Part shown: positions 37,701-46,254 of the stretch, in pieces | How the letters are laid out: every line of letters begins with the position of its first letter | How positions within the stretch are numbered: the stretch's first letter is position 1 | NCBI RefSeq assembly: GCF_002584985.1 | Contig: NZ_NUPZ01000040.1 | Span: 62,001-126,000 of the forward strand | From: Bacillus sp. AFS029637 | GTDB taxonomy: Bacteria; Bacillota; Bacilli; Bacillales; Bacillaceae_G | DNA: 64,000 nucleotides | Reading direction: 5' to 3' | Made by a program: the position numbers and the translations under genes | Notes under the pieces: generated by a model | What the model saw: the letters and a program-made list of their open reading frames with translations, nothing else | What the model was told of the DNA's origin: nothing | The model's database searches: none

Positions 37701-38330
37701 AGAGTTTTCAATACGTTTAATTCCCAGCAAGTCCTTACCGACCGTTACTTCTTTTCTTGTATCTCGTCCTCTTTTCTTAACCATATCCACATAACGAACA
37801 ACAATTTGAGAGCCTACGACTTCAGCGCGGTATTGGATTTCTAACTCAAATGAAGCCGCAATCTTTTTTAATAGATCCAACGGATCAGTAAATTCCTCAA
37901 TCACCATTGAATGCGCTCCATCATGTTCTGTTTTACCTATTTCCCACTTCGTACCTTTGAGGGCTATCTCCATAAATTGTTGTAATGTTTTACTTTCAAT
38001 GTTTTGCGGTTCAATAATTCCTGCTTTAGCAAGTTGAATCCATTCTCCTGATGCATAAACCGTTAACGAACTATCATCAGAATTTTTTTCCACTTCTGTA
38101 ATAACATAAGGAACGATTCTGCCACCACGTACTTCTTTTAACACTAAATTTTGTTGCATAAGCGTTGCCGCATGATCTGTATCCTCAAACACTTTAAACT
38201 CTAAGGTGTCGATATTATTTTTAATTTCCCAATGTCGCTTGTCATCCCAATAATCTTTTGGTTGTATAGCTGAAACAATTTGACTTGTTTTAAAATCAAC
38301 AACATGTAAGTTTCCGCTTGGCTTCCTCAT
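34794..38330 (-). CDS. Tail spike/tail-associated protein with S74 chaperone domain
   Basis: 1178 residues. The N-terminal ~380 residues match the Prophage_tail (PF06605) tail-endopeptidase family that forms the baseplate hub. The middle holds coiled coils and beta-rich carbohydrate-binding-like parts. The last ~125 residues are an intramolecular chaperone of peptidase S74: the segment STRALKTAIKDIEAL carries the Ser-Lys pair and QQYGFIAEEVPE is conserved; it trimerises the fibre and is then cut off. Overlaps the Dit gene by four bases. Confidence 0.88.
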   Translation of the reverse strand: MRKPSGNLHVVDFKTSQIVSAIQPKDYWDDKRHWEIKNNIDTLEFKVFEDTDHAATLMQQNLVLKEVRGGRIVPYVITEVEKNSDDSSLTVYASGEWIQLAKAGIIEPQNIESKTLQQFMEIALKGTKWEIGKTEHDGAHSMVIEEFTDPLDLLKKIAASFELEIQYRAEVVGSQIVVRYVDMVKKRGRDTRKEVTVGKDLLGIKRIENSQNICTALLGYVKKEDGEFVTISEINNGVPYLVDNAAYQRWNEKGKHKFAFYTPQTENEDMSPQRLLTLMKTEMNKLVNTSVSYEVHAQSIGQLFGLAHELINEGDTIRIIDTGFTPKLYLEARTISGDESFKDPTQDKYMFGNYREIVDQNDELRRLYQKILSSLYDKVPQELFDQLKDLVNEQNEAIIEAQDKANQAQEESQTAKDLAEATVDYMQQNLVDIIESINPPTTELKPNKTLWHDISNGRPGILKIWTGTTWEPVVPDVEGIKRDLELTNESVKSKISEKQLEDYVGGLGTTNVLFNTAFEDRVVDSATGIVTSTNPSITKWETRGTGIGATITATSSRNRDGYNSVQINNTDQTDAKFTSINQSVPIAADSGAYVFSVWAFTHSLSEIDEDGAIELTFRNGSTQVANKITYLKANLKEGVWTQLFIRLDAPASAVNLANVRMYIRKNGNVWFAQPMLQQGTSPSSFMEHPKDYANYDQLVDEIAKKVATSEYNNKISTIESEIKQQSDRIDLTVSEEDVYTKNQSDGRYGEKAIVERHESSISLLTDEIKLSVKEGDIASTINQTAQSVLIQADKIYLNGYIEAKHLKAQMLQGITIQTAPQGSGANQIRLNAQNMTLYGSGRNRGYFGFMDNTQNLIKTAIVLGNDYTSNTQIEGSMVLEQITPTNNNYTVSTGSIGIASSRAFNGDIIKTSYIDFARRGDMNIRSTYGMNIITQNSTLTLQTNSNDGISIDSGSYMDFTSSNATYTFKNSRNAVGKWSMRLYESNINNGDVDLNVGNQLTLRVARQYPYTQEGLQVKNNAGNDWAGVSCGVLTYSSLSQRSTRALKTAIKDIEALNVLDTLMELQPRQYFMKADVNKLYEQRAGRAEGETVPTYNDISQQYGFIAEEVPEAFATPGRKAVNMYPLITLGIAGTQEVYKKHLSLEETVKIQAMKLEVLEVTIQKQEDKIARLEELLFQ

Positions 38331-39802
38331 CTAAATCGCTCCCTATACGTTAACTCTACTATTCCTATATTAGCTGGACGTACTACTATTTCATTTTGTC
38401 CACGCTTTACAATAGGAAATGTGCTAAATATGTCTTTTAGTGCTATTGCGTTTGTACCATTAATCGTTACAAGTGAACGTTCTGTATCGATTTGTACTTT
38501 GTCTCCTACATCGAAAATATAAGGAGTTTCGTCTATTTCTAAAGTGTTGATTCTCCAAAACTTAACATCTTTAATTTGACAAACATTAACTGGACTATAC
38601 TCTCCAAAGGCCACACAGCCCACAACAACATATTTCGGCTCTCTGGTAGTGTTTGGATTCCGATTACCTACGTCATACCATTCTTGTACAAAACTTGCAT
38701 CATCTTGTTCTGTACCTGCAAAGTATTTAGCACAATAAACTCTCCAACGGTTCCCTCTACGAGCTATGGCGACATGTCCAATGAATTGATTGAAAGTATC
38801 AATATAATATCCAGTTTCGTTCGATAGAAGTTGTTCATTATCTCCAGTTCCCACAGAAGAATGAGCCATAGTGATTTCATGACTCATATATTCATCGCTC
38901 ATATCCACTTGACAGATAATGTTGTAATTAGCATCCAAGACCATCGCAATTGTTTTACCCATTTGGTCATATTTCGTAGACTGTAAGGCAAACTGGATAT
39001 CCATTTTGAAATCTCCAATTTTCTTACCTATTGTCGGAATTTCTTTCATCACAAAAGGCCCATGCCATTTGTTCAGTTCACTTTGTCCGTAATCCGAAGC
39101 TCTAAAAGCTTTTCCTCCAATCACTTCCATAGATCCTCTTGCAAGAAATTTTCCTATCTGTCCTCCAAAAGGCTCCCAACCAGTTAAGCTAGAGCAATCA
39201 TCGTTAATAAGTCTCTCGTCTTCTTTTACAATTTTAGATTTGTGCCCAACAGGATAACCAATCCGAAAATAGTCATCATCGTTCCATACGTCAAGGAAAG
39301 GACTTTGTGCCCCTACAGTAATGTCTATAATAGGGTTGGACTCTACAGATCCCTTATTACGAAATACAGCTCTTAAATTACCACCCTGATCAATTGCCAT
39401 CATTTTCTTTTGTACAGGCCCTAATTTATACGGCATTGGACAAATAAATTGAATCGTACCTATTCCAAGTGTTACAAATTCATCTGGATCAAAGCTATCA
39501 TCCACAACAGCTAAATATGTTCTATTCGGCTCTACATCAAAAATAAGTTCTGCTGGTTGTTCTGTTATTAGCCAATCAGCAATTTCTTCTTTCAAAATTT
39601 CTAAATCAGAACCGTCAGGGACTATAATTCCTACAGGAATAGAAAGAACCCGAATTTCAGTTTGAGTGCTTAATAACCTTGCACCAGGATAACCTGGAAC
39701 ACTTAATAAATTCCTCTTCAGTGGTGCCCAAGTAGGTCTTTTCCATCCTTTTGCAATTTGGACAAATTCTTTACGTTCGTTGTTAAATGTAAAAGAGCTC
39801 AT
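38327..39802 (-). CDS. Phage distal tail protein (Dit)
   Basis: 491 residues, Sipho_tail (PF05709) family; the N-terminal ~150 residues form the hexameric ring at the tail tip. Longer than a minimal Dit (about 250), with an extra beta-rich insertion (about 200-400) that may bind carbohydrate (evolved Dit). Lies between tape measure and tail spike genes, the invariant order. Confidence 0.85.
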   Translation of the reverse strand: MSSFTFNNERKEFVQIAKGWKRPTWAPLKRNLLSVPGYPGARLLSTQTEIRVLSIPVGIIVPDGSDLEILKEEIADWLITEQPAELIFDVEPNRTYLAVVDDSFDPDEFVTLGIGTIQFICPMPYKLGPVQKKMMAIDQGGNLRAVFRNKGSVESNPIIDITVGAQSPFLDVWNDDDYFRIGYPVGHKSKIVKEDERLINDDCSSLTGWEPFGGQIGKFLARGSMEVIGGKAFRASDYGQSELNKWHGPFVMKEIPTIGKKIGDFKMDIQFALQSTKYDQMGKTIAMVLDANYNIICQVDMSDEYMSHEITMAHSSVGTGDNEQLLSNETGYYIDTFNQFIGHVAIARRGNRWRVYCAKYFAGTEQDDASFVQEWYDVGNRNPNTTREPKYVVVGCVAFGEYSPVNVCQIKDVKFWRINTLEIDETPYIFDVGDKVQIDTERSLVTINGTNAIALKDIFSTFPIVKRGQNEIVVRPANIGIVELTYRERFR

Positions 39803-39817
39803 TTTGACACCTCATTT

Positions 39818-39856
39818 CTATATAAAATAAAAGAAACCCAAACCTAAAAGTCTGAG
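39818..39856 (-). terminator. Terminator after the tape measure gene
   Basis: GAAACTCAGAC/GTTTGGGTTTC imperfect stem followed by TTTTATTTT on the minus strand. Confidence 0.6.
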
Positions 39857-42282
39857 TTTCTTCGTTCTTCTCTTTCTTGATACTCTTTTGTATATCGATA
39901 AGTTCCGCGTGCCACATCTCTGCCTTCTAATACAACAGGAACTTCAATGATCAAATCGCCACCTTGTGTTGGAACCATTCCGTTTACACCTGATTGTCCA
40001 GGAGAATAATTAAATACTTGGTTTACAACCCCATTTGTCATAGCTTGCCTACTATTTGACATGTTGCCATACACACCACTCATTATATTTTTCAACCCTG
40101 ATAACTGACTCATAGAACTAGCCATCATACGGCTTATATCACTCATCATTTTGTTTATATCGGCTGACATAACAAAGGATTGTCCCTGTGGCATCGCTGC
40201 TGCTATTCCTTCACCAATGGCTCCGAGTGTCTTTTTATTCAAAGGTAAAACTGCCTCTGGTCCCGCTTCTCCAGCGCCTTGCAAATTTCCACCCATCATG
40301 CCGAATATTGTAGGCTTAGTGAAAATACCACCTTTCGCGCGCCAATCCACATTGATGCCAGATGGATAAGAGATTTCTTTCCCTGCAATTGTTTTGGAAC
40401 TAGTCTGCAGACTGAAATGTGGAAGAGGTGGCATTTCAGGCTTTGGAATTTTCAATTTCAAATTATCAAAGAATCCTTTGATTTTATCGATAAATCCTTT
40501 TACCTGATCCACAGCATCTCGTATTGGGTCAACAATAAATCTTTTTGCTGCTTCAAATTTTTCTTGTGCTGCATTTTTTACAGCGTCAAATTTTTCTCTT
40601 GCCGAATTATATAAACTCTCAAATTTTTCTTTCGCTGTATTATAAGCCGAAATAACCGGATCAATAATATATTTATAGACTGCCTGCCAGGCTGCAAGTG
40701 TATAGCCTTTGATTCTTTCCCAGTTTTGTGATATCCAATTTGCTAAATCTCCAAGTTTTTCTTTCGTTGTGTTCCACAATTCCTGAACCGGTTGGATGAC
40801 ATACTGTTTTATTAAATTCCATCCTGCTTGTGTGTAAGACTTTGCTGTTTCCCACTGTGAACCAAGCCAAGAAACTAAATCGCTAAACTTTTCTTTCACT
40901 AAGCTCCAAGTTTCCTGGACTGGTTGAATAATATATTGCTTGAATAATCCCCAAGCAATTTGCGCCGTAGCTTTGGCGATTTCCCATTGTGTACCAAGCC
41001 ATGTTACCAATTCGCCAATTTTTGCACTTACCCACTCATAAGCTTCTTGAATCGGTTGAATAATGTACTGACAAATCATTGCCCAAGCAATTTGCGCACC
41101 TGCTTGTATCAATAACCATCCTGCTTCTAATAGCGTAGAAATCAACGAAATAATTGGGTCTAAAAATGCAAGGATAGAATTCCAAGTTTCCTCCCATTTT
41201 TGCTTCAGCTGCCCCCACAATTCTGACGCTGATTCAACAAGATTCGACCACCAAGAAGATGCTGTTTCGACAATTCCAGACCATAAACTACTAAAAAACT
41301 CGCCTATTGGATCAAAGAAACTGTGCATCATTTCTGTAAATGAAGACCATGCCCCAGAAAAGAATTCAACAATAGAATTCCACGTATCACTACATATCTG
41401 ACCTATATTTGTCCACAAATCACTGAAAAATTGACCTATAGGCTCAAAAAATTCATGCATTATTTCTAAAAATGAAGACCAGGCTTCACTACAGGATTGG
41501 GTTATACTACTCCAAAGTTCTATAAAATATTCTTTAATAGAATTCCAGGTTTCTATCGTCCATTTTTTGATATCTTCCCAGTTTTTATAAATTACAACAC
41601 CTAAAGCGACTACCGCTGCAATAATAATAGGAATTATGGCGACAATTCCTGCTGCTACTGCGGTTGCAACCCCTAAGGCGGATGCTACCACTCCGACTAT
41701 ACTCATTATCGTTGTAACTATAGGAGCAAGCGCTAAAATTGCACCAGAAATAACCCCAATAGCTACCGCGACAGCTGCTAATGTGGCTGCTAATTTAGGA
41801 TTATTAGAAATCCATTCTGCAAATTTAGTAATAACATCTGCTACAACTACAAGTAATGGCTGCAAAGCAACTTGTAAATCTTGCATTGCTTGTTGAAGTT
41901 TAACTGCTGGTGATGCATCCATTTTCTTTATTGAATCATTCAATTGATCTTGGTTATTCTTGAAATCAATTGTTTTTTCTTTTGCTCCTAGCAATGTGTT
42001 AATGATGTTTTGCCCTTGATCTTCGTACATCGTACCAAAGAGTTTTACTCCTAATTCATTACGCTTTGTTTCATCTTCTACTTGTGATAATGCTAGAGCA
42101 ATCTCAGTCATAGCGGCTGAACCTTCTTTACCGCCATTCGCTACAGCTTGTCCCCATTTTTGCAATTGTTCAGCTGAGATATTCGTACCTTCTAGTGTTT
42201 CCTTCATAGCTTTATCGATGCCTTGACCGAATTCAGCTGCTTTAATACGTCCTTCTTTCAAACCATCTAAGAGATTATCAAT
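39844..42282 (-). CDS. Tail tape measure protein, exon 2
   Basis: 812 codons plus stop, continuing the tape measure protein after a group I intron. First residues are IDNLLDGLKEGRIKAAEFGQ. It carries a hydrophobic segment (about 160-240 of this exon), then eight or so repeats of an aromatic helical unit (SLWSGIVETASSWWSNLVES style), and a C-terminal Met-rich tail. Unspliced, the frame could restart at an ATG at 42285, whose G is the last intron base, giving a separate protein; no good ribosome site precedes it. Confidence 0.93.
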   Translation of the reverse strand: MDNLLDGLKEGRIKAAEFGQGIDKAMKETLEGTNISAEQLQKWGQAVANGGKEGSAAMTEIALALSQVEDETKRNELGVKLFGTMYEDQGQNIINTLLGAKEKTIDFKNNQDQLNDSIKKMDASPAVKLQQAMQDLQVALQPLLVVVADVITKFAEWISNNPKLAATLAAVAVAIGVISGAILALAPIVTTIMSIVGVVASALGVATAVAAGIVAIIPIIIAAVVALGVVIYKNWEDIKKWTIETWNSIKEYFIELWSSITQSCSEAWSSFLEIMHEFFEPIGQFFSDLWTNIGQICSDTWNSIVEFFSGAWSSFTEMMHSFFDPIGEFFSSLWSGIVETASSWWSNLVESASELWGQLKQKWEETWNSILAFLDPIISLISTLLEAGWLLIQAGAQIAWAMICQYIIQPIQEAYEWVSAKIGELVTWLGTQWEIAKATAQIAWGLFKQYIIQPVQETWSLVKEKFSDLVSWLGSQWETAKSYTQAGWNLIKQYVIQPVQELWNTTKEKLGDLANWISQNWERIKGYTLAAWQAVYKYIIDPVISAYNTAKEKFESLYNSAREKFDAVKNAAQEKFEAAKRFIVDPIRDAVDQVKGFIDKIKGFFDNLKLKIPKPEMPPLPHFSLQTSSKTIAGKEISYPSGINVDWRAKGGIFTKPTIFGMMGGNLQGAGEAGPEAVLPLNKKTLGAIGEGIAAAMPQGQSFVMSADINKMMSDISRMMASSMSQLSGLKNIMSGVYGNMSNSRQAMTNGVVNQVFNYSPGQSGVNGMVPTQGGDLIIEVPVVLEGRDVARGTYRYTKEYQEREERRNSDF

Positions 42283-42542
42283 CATTTATAGTCAACGTGA
42301 TTCGCAACGTCACGCCCGTTCTCTTATGAACTGCTATACGTCACCGCATAGATTAGACTATATCTTCAACTACTTGAGTTGCTCCCCGTTTCGAGTGTCA
42401 TTTACTTACACCCTACGTCTTTCGACTAGTCGTTGCACGTTCCTTAATTAAAAGGCTTCGCTCAGTATTGTCTCATATGAGAGTTTCACTGAATTAAAGG
42501 AGTTTTTCATTGTATGTCGCCATACAAGGGAACTATAATCTA
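42283..42542 (-). ncRNA. Group I self-splicing intron in the tape measure gene
   Basis: 260 nt, no internal gene. The 5' exon ends in GGAAT, which pairs with GTTCC inside the intron to form P1 with the required U-G at the splice site; the intron ends in G. Core elements are present in order: P-like TTCAGTGAAACTC, Q TACTGAGCGAAGCC, R GTGCAACGACTAG, S AAGATATAGTC; P4 (CAGT/ACTG) and P7 (GACTA/TAGTC) pair. Removal joins AAT to ATT in frame and restores GTWN-IDNLL, eliminating the TAG that ends exon 1. Confidence 0.96.
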
Positions 42543-43751
42543 ATTCCAGGTACCTGTTTCTACCCCTGCTTCCATTATCGCTTGAACTTCCCTCGCATTA
42601 TATCCAGCTCGTGTTAATTGCCCACCATATTCAGCGATAATATCTAATTGTTCAGGAGGGAATCCCATCTTCAATAAAGCATTAGTTAACCCAAGAGCAT
42701 CATCTTGTGTAATACCTAATTCAGTACCCATTTCATTTGCTTCTTGAATTAATTCAGTAAAATCTATACCTGCATAAGCCTGGGCAATAGCTGCTGCTCC
42801 TTTTACAACTACTGTATTCGCTTCATCACTTACAGTTTTATTCAAAGCCCATTGCCTACGCACGCCTTCTAAAGATGCTTCTGCATCCACGCCGTAAGCT
42901 GTTACGCCCCTTACAGCTTCTTCTACCGATTTTTTCGAAGACTCAGGGACTTCAAAAGTAATATCAATTTTTGTTTTTAAATTTGACATATCAAGAGCTT
43001 TTTCAATTGTTCCGGAAATACCGCCACCAGCTACCATTGCTCCAAGAACGTTTTCTAATCCAATATCTAATTCTTTAAATTCCTTTTGAGTTCTCTGTGC
43101 TTCTTGTTGTAAATCTTTTAATTCATTTCGTACTTGTTGAATTGAGTTCCCATCATCCACAGATCGAAGCGCGCGTTGTAACTTTTCAATATCCGCTTCG
43201 GCTCCTAATGCTTCTCGGCCGATAAGCCCAATCGCTTGTTCTAACTGCCGACTTGTAGCTGTTCCGCTTTTAATTGCATTCACAAGACGATTTCCTAATG
43301 CTCCTGCAAAATCATCAACGCTTTTTCCTGTAGCATTGAATAACGTTTCTAATTGTCTTGTAGAACTAGCTACATTTTCTTGCTCGGCTTTCATGCTCCC
43401 AAGCTTATTTTTAAGACCATTAAGAGATCCTTCTGTAAATTCAATTTCACGGCGAAATGCACGATATTGTTCTTCGGAAATTTTACCTTTTTGAAATTGA
43501 TCTTGTACTTGTTGTTCCGCTGCCTTCAACTTATCTAGCTTCTGAGTTGTATTTTCGATTTGTTGTGTAAGTAACTGTTGTTTTTGGGATAATGCTTCCA
43601 CATTACCAGGATCAAACTTTAACAATCGTTCAACATCTTTTAGTTCTTTAGTTAAATCATTACTTCGTTTATTTACATCTTTTAAAGCATTTTGAAGACC
43701 AGTAGTTTCTCCGCCAATTTCAATCGTAATCCCTTTAATTCTTCCTGCCAT
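42543..43751 (-). CDS. Tail tape measure protein, exon 1
   Basis: 403 codons. ATG at 43751 behind AAAGGGGTG. Starts MAGRIKGITIEIGGETTGLQ, the usual N-terminus of phage tape measure proteins, followed by long coiled coil (about 25-130) and the conserved helical domain ending EAGVETGTWN. With exon 2 the spliced protein is 1215 residues; tape measure length sets tail length. In the genome the frame meets a TAG one codon into the intron. Confidence 0.93.
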
Positions 43752-43766
43752 TTTCTCACCCCTTTC

Positions 43767-43994
43767 TTAGAATGAATCGAAGTCTTTTTGACCTGCTTTA
43801 CGTGTCTTATCTTTGTCTGGATTCTCCATTTCAGCGAACTCAGCGATGTAATCAAAACAATCACCAATCGTCATATCTTCTAAATCCCAACGCGTTAATT
43901 TCGCTTTATAACAAAGAGCAAGGAACAAATCAGTGGTTAATTCTTCAGCACTGAATGTCCCTTGCTCTCCATTATTTTTCTTTATTTTTTTTTT
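43767..43994 (-). CDS. Tail assembly chaperone, -1 frameshift extension (GT part)
   Basis: About 75 codons in the -1 frame relative to the upstream chaperone, joined at a run of ten A (43985-43994 on the minus strand). Translation slipping back one base reads IKKNNGEQGTFSAEELTTDL and ends DFDSF. No start codon or ribosome site opens this frame by itself. This is the lambda G/GT arrangement: the short form coats the tape measure and the long form recruits the tail tube protein. The fusion would be about 190 residues. Confidence 0.85.
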   Translation of the reverse strand, partial: KKKIKKNNGEQGTFSAEELTTDLFLALCYKAKLTRWDLEDMTIGDCFDYIAEFAEMENPDKDKTRKAGQKDFDSF

Positions 43995-44344
43995 GCTCCC
44001 ATAGTAACCTGAACTAATTCCATGACTTCTGGCATAATTTCTTCAATCGGGAATTCTTCAAATTCATCCAGCCATGTCATTGGATCAGGAATATTTGGAT
44101 CAGCCGTTTTAGCGTATAACCAAGTTAAATCATAAATAAGTTCAAAATCAACTTTACTTAAATCTAAATTAGACACATCAATAGGTTGTTCTGACCCATC
44201 TGGTGAAGTTAAAGCATTAATTGCTCCTAACGCCATCAAATCCGCAAATAAATTACGTCTGAATTGCGCTTTATATCGTTTAACCGTTGCTGCTGTAGCT
44301 TTTAATTTGACTTTTTGTCCATCTATAATAATTGTCTTTTCCAT
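43982..44344 (-). CDS. Tail assembly chaperone (G-like)
   Basis: 120 residues starting MEKTIIIDGQKVKLKATAAT, typical of Gram-positive siphophage tail chaperones between the major tail protein and tape measure genes. Contains the motif WLDEFEEFPIEEIMPEVMEL. Ends GAKKK at an A10 slippery run; a -1 shift gives the longer GT form. Confidence 0.85.
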   Translation of the reverse strand: MEKTIIIDGQKVKLKATAATVKRYKAQFRRNLFADLMALGAINALTSPDGSEQPIDVSNLDLSKVDFELIYDLTWLYAKTADPNIPDPMTWLDEFEEFPIEEIMPEVMELVQVTMGAKKK

Positions 44345-44349
44345 CTAAA

Positions 44350-44922
44350 TTAAGCTCCTTTTTTCAGATATGCGGCATTGTACCAACCGTCATAAATTGC
44401 TTGAGTAGTTTTAGAAGTTGTCTTTGTTTTAACCATTGGTTTTCCACCTGGTACTAAAACAATTGGACTTGAAACGAATTTCAGTTCATTTGTATTTGGT
44501 TCAGCTGAGGTTGTTTTTGTTTTAGATGCAATGGTTGGACGACTCGCTGAACAGTTATACATAATGTGTCGAACTGCTTTTACATCACCATCAAATTCAA
44601 ATAACAATGCAAACGATTTTCTCTTTGCATTTGCGACTTCGTTTAACACACCATCAGTTTCATCAAGTTGCTCTCCTAACACGTCAATTGCAAATTGTTC
44701 TGGAATATTAGCAATACTTAATGTCCCATCATAACCTTGGTTATTGTCTGCAGAATAGTAAACCATGTCATCCGCATAAAATTCCGTTAACTCACCCTTA
44801 GGCTCAAAGGTTAATTCAACTCCACCGAGCATTGGAATCGGAACTCCAAATTTAACCGCGCCATTTGTTATATCTAATAATGCATAATGAACATTTTTCA
44901 AACCGAACGTAACTTTGTTCAT
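44350..44922 (-). CDS. Major tail tube protein
   Basis: 190 residues, phage major tail protein of the phi13 type: starts MNKVTFGLKNVHYALLDITN and contains VELTFEPKGELTEFYADD. Forms the stacked hexamer rings of the tail tube. Starts one base after the tail terminator gene's stop. Confidence 0.88.
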   Translation of the reverse strand: MNKVTFGLKNVHYALLDITNGAVKFGVPIPMLGGVELTFEPKGELTEFYADDMVYYSADNNQGYDGTLSIANIPEQFAIDVLGEQLDETDGVLNEVANAKRKSFALLFEFDGDVKAVRHIMYNCSASRPTIASKTKTTSAEPNTNELKFVSSPIVLVPGGKPMVKTKTTSKTTQAIYDGWYNAAYLKKGA

Positions 44923-45252
44923 TTATATCAACCTCGTTTCATATAATTTTTGATACATTTTTTCAGATTCAATAAAAGTCCCATACGAATCATAAGGAAT
45001 CTCATGATCGTCCAGGACTTTTTCAAGTTTCGCTTCTGCAACTAAATCTTTCTTAGTTGTGTAAAGCTCTATATTTAAATCATTTATCTTGTGATAGACC
45101 TTGTTATCAGCCATTAAATTTGCTGAACCGTCCACAAGAAAACAGATATAAGGCGGTTTTGGCACTGGATTACCTGGTGTTGCCGTGAAATGCGAATAAG
45201 CCACAGGATAACCTGTAGCTTCAAGAATTTTTGTTAATTCACCTAATGTCAT
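44923..45252 (-). CDS. Probable tail terminator/completion protein
   Basis: 109 residues (MTLGELTKILEATGYPVAYS...). Sits between the HK97 gp10-like gene and the major tail protein gene, the place of the tail terminator. Four-base overlap with the upstream gene. Family assignment is by position plus the PYICFLVDGSANL segment. Confidence 0.7.
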   Translation of the reverse strand: MTLGELTKILEATGYPVAYSHFTATPGNPVPKPPYICFLVDGSANLMADNKVYHKINDLNIELYTTKKDLVAEAKLEKVLDDHEIPYDSYGTFIESEKMYQKLYETRLI

Positions 45253-45593
45253 TGTTGAATCGCCCTTTCGATACGTTTTGGCAATTCGTCATTTACATAT
45301 TCTTCAACTTGACGGATATGCACTTGTGCTGGAACACGTCCACCACCCACTTTTGCATGACCATTTTCCAAAACATGTGTTAATTGTCCTTGTGTATTAT
45401 GAAGAACAACACCTTTCCCTTCTTTTTTCTTGCGCCACCCTTTACGATAAGCACCTGTTTTTTTAGGGCTATTTTGCTTCAATTTATCTACAGCAATATC
45501 CCCTATTTCTTCAATCTCATTTTCTAATTTTTCTTCCACAACATTCGCATATCTTTGTAATTCCCTAGCAATCTCACTCGCAAAATCATTCAT
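45249..45593 (-). CDS. HK97 gp10-like head-tail protein
   Basis: 114 residues, HK97-gp10_like family: N-terminal helix followed by KLKQNSPKKTGAYRKGWRKK, the family signature. Acts in head-tail joining. Follows the head closure gene with a one-base gap. Confidence 0.85.
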   Translation of the reverse strand: MNDFASEIARELQRYANVVEEKLENEIEEIGDIAVDKLKQNSPKKTGAYRKGWRKKKEGKGVVLHNTQGQLTHVLENGHAKVGGGRVPAQVHIRQVEEYVNDELPKRIERAIQQ

Positions 45594-45594
45594 A

Positions 45595-45948
45595 TTAAGT
45601 ATGCTCCTTTGCGATAATGGTCAATGTTTGATACATTTCATCATCATTCATTGGCGGTTCGATAATATCAAAGATGCGACCTTTCATATTAATCCGCATT
45701 TCTTCCGTGATACCAGAGGTATAAGGAATCACAAAACGATAAACCCGTGTAGCCTGTTCAGCTGAAGCTTCAATATACTCGGAACCTTTCATCGTCTTTA
45801 TCATCGCCCAGGCTTTTTTAACTACTTGCCAATCACCTGTTTCGATTACCTGATTTAATTCATCTTTTAGTACTACAGGTTGTTCAATGATAATTCGATT
45901 CCTAAAATCACCTGTATTTAAAGGCTTTTTGTACTGAAAAGGACGCAT
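45595..45948 (-). CDS. Phage head closure protein
   Basis: 117 residues from the ATG at 45948 (MRPFQYKKPLNTGDFRNRIIIEQ...); a GTG three codons earlier overlaps the previous gene's stop. Phage_H_T_join (PF05521) family: the DELNQVIETGDWQVVKKAWA segment is typical. Seals the capsid portal after packaging. Confidence 0.85.
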   Translation of the reverse strand: MRPFQYKKPLNTGDFRNRIIIEQPVVLKDELNQVIETGDWQVVKKAWAMIKTMKGSEYIEASAEQATRVYRFVIPYTSGITEEMRINMKGRIFDIIEPPMNDDEMYQTLTIIAKEHT

Positions 45949-45949
45949 A

Positions 45950-46243
45950 TTAATCACCGTCCAATTTAATTTCTTCTAAAGCTTTTGCAATACCAAAATT
46001 ATTAATATCTGTTAAAAAGTTTTCGGCAAAATACTCTAGTGCATCGTTATAAACATAGCGAGAACGCTCAAATACTAATTCTTTGAACGTCTCATCTTCG
46101 TTTATTTCATATGCTCCACAATCTTTTATTAAAGCTTGATTGGACGCAAATAGGATGCGTCTCAGGTTCTCATCTTCATCATCACCCAAGCGCATCCTAT
46201 CTTTGAATTGCTGTAATATTTCATTTGAAATTACTGTATCCAT
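45950..46243 (-). CDS. Head-tail connector protein (gp6-like)
   Basis: 97 residues, mostly helical (FKDRMRLGDDEDENLRRILF; YEINEDETFKELVFERSRYV), matching the phage gp6-like head-tail connector family. Lies directly after the capsid gene. Confidence 0.8.
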   Translation of the reverse strand: MDTVISNEILQQFKDRMRLGDDEDENLRRILFASNQALIKDCGAYEINEDETFKELVFERSRYVYNDALEYFAENFLTDINNFGIAKALEEIKLDGD

Positions 46244-46254
46244 TCACATCATCC

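Noticed and set aside
42283-42285. Separate start (ATG at 42285) for the second tape measure frame
   Set aside because: The ATG includes the last intron base and has no ribosome site; splicing explains the arrangement better.
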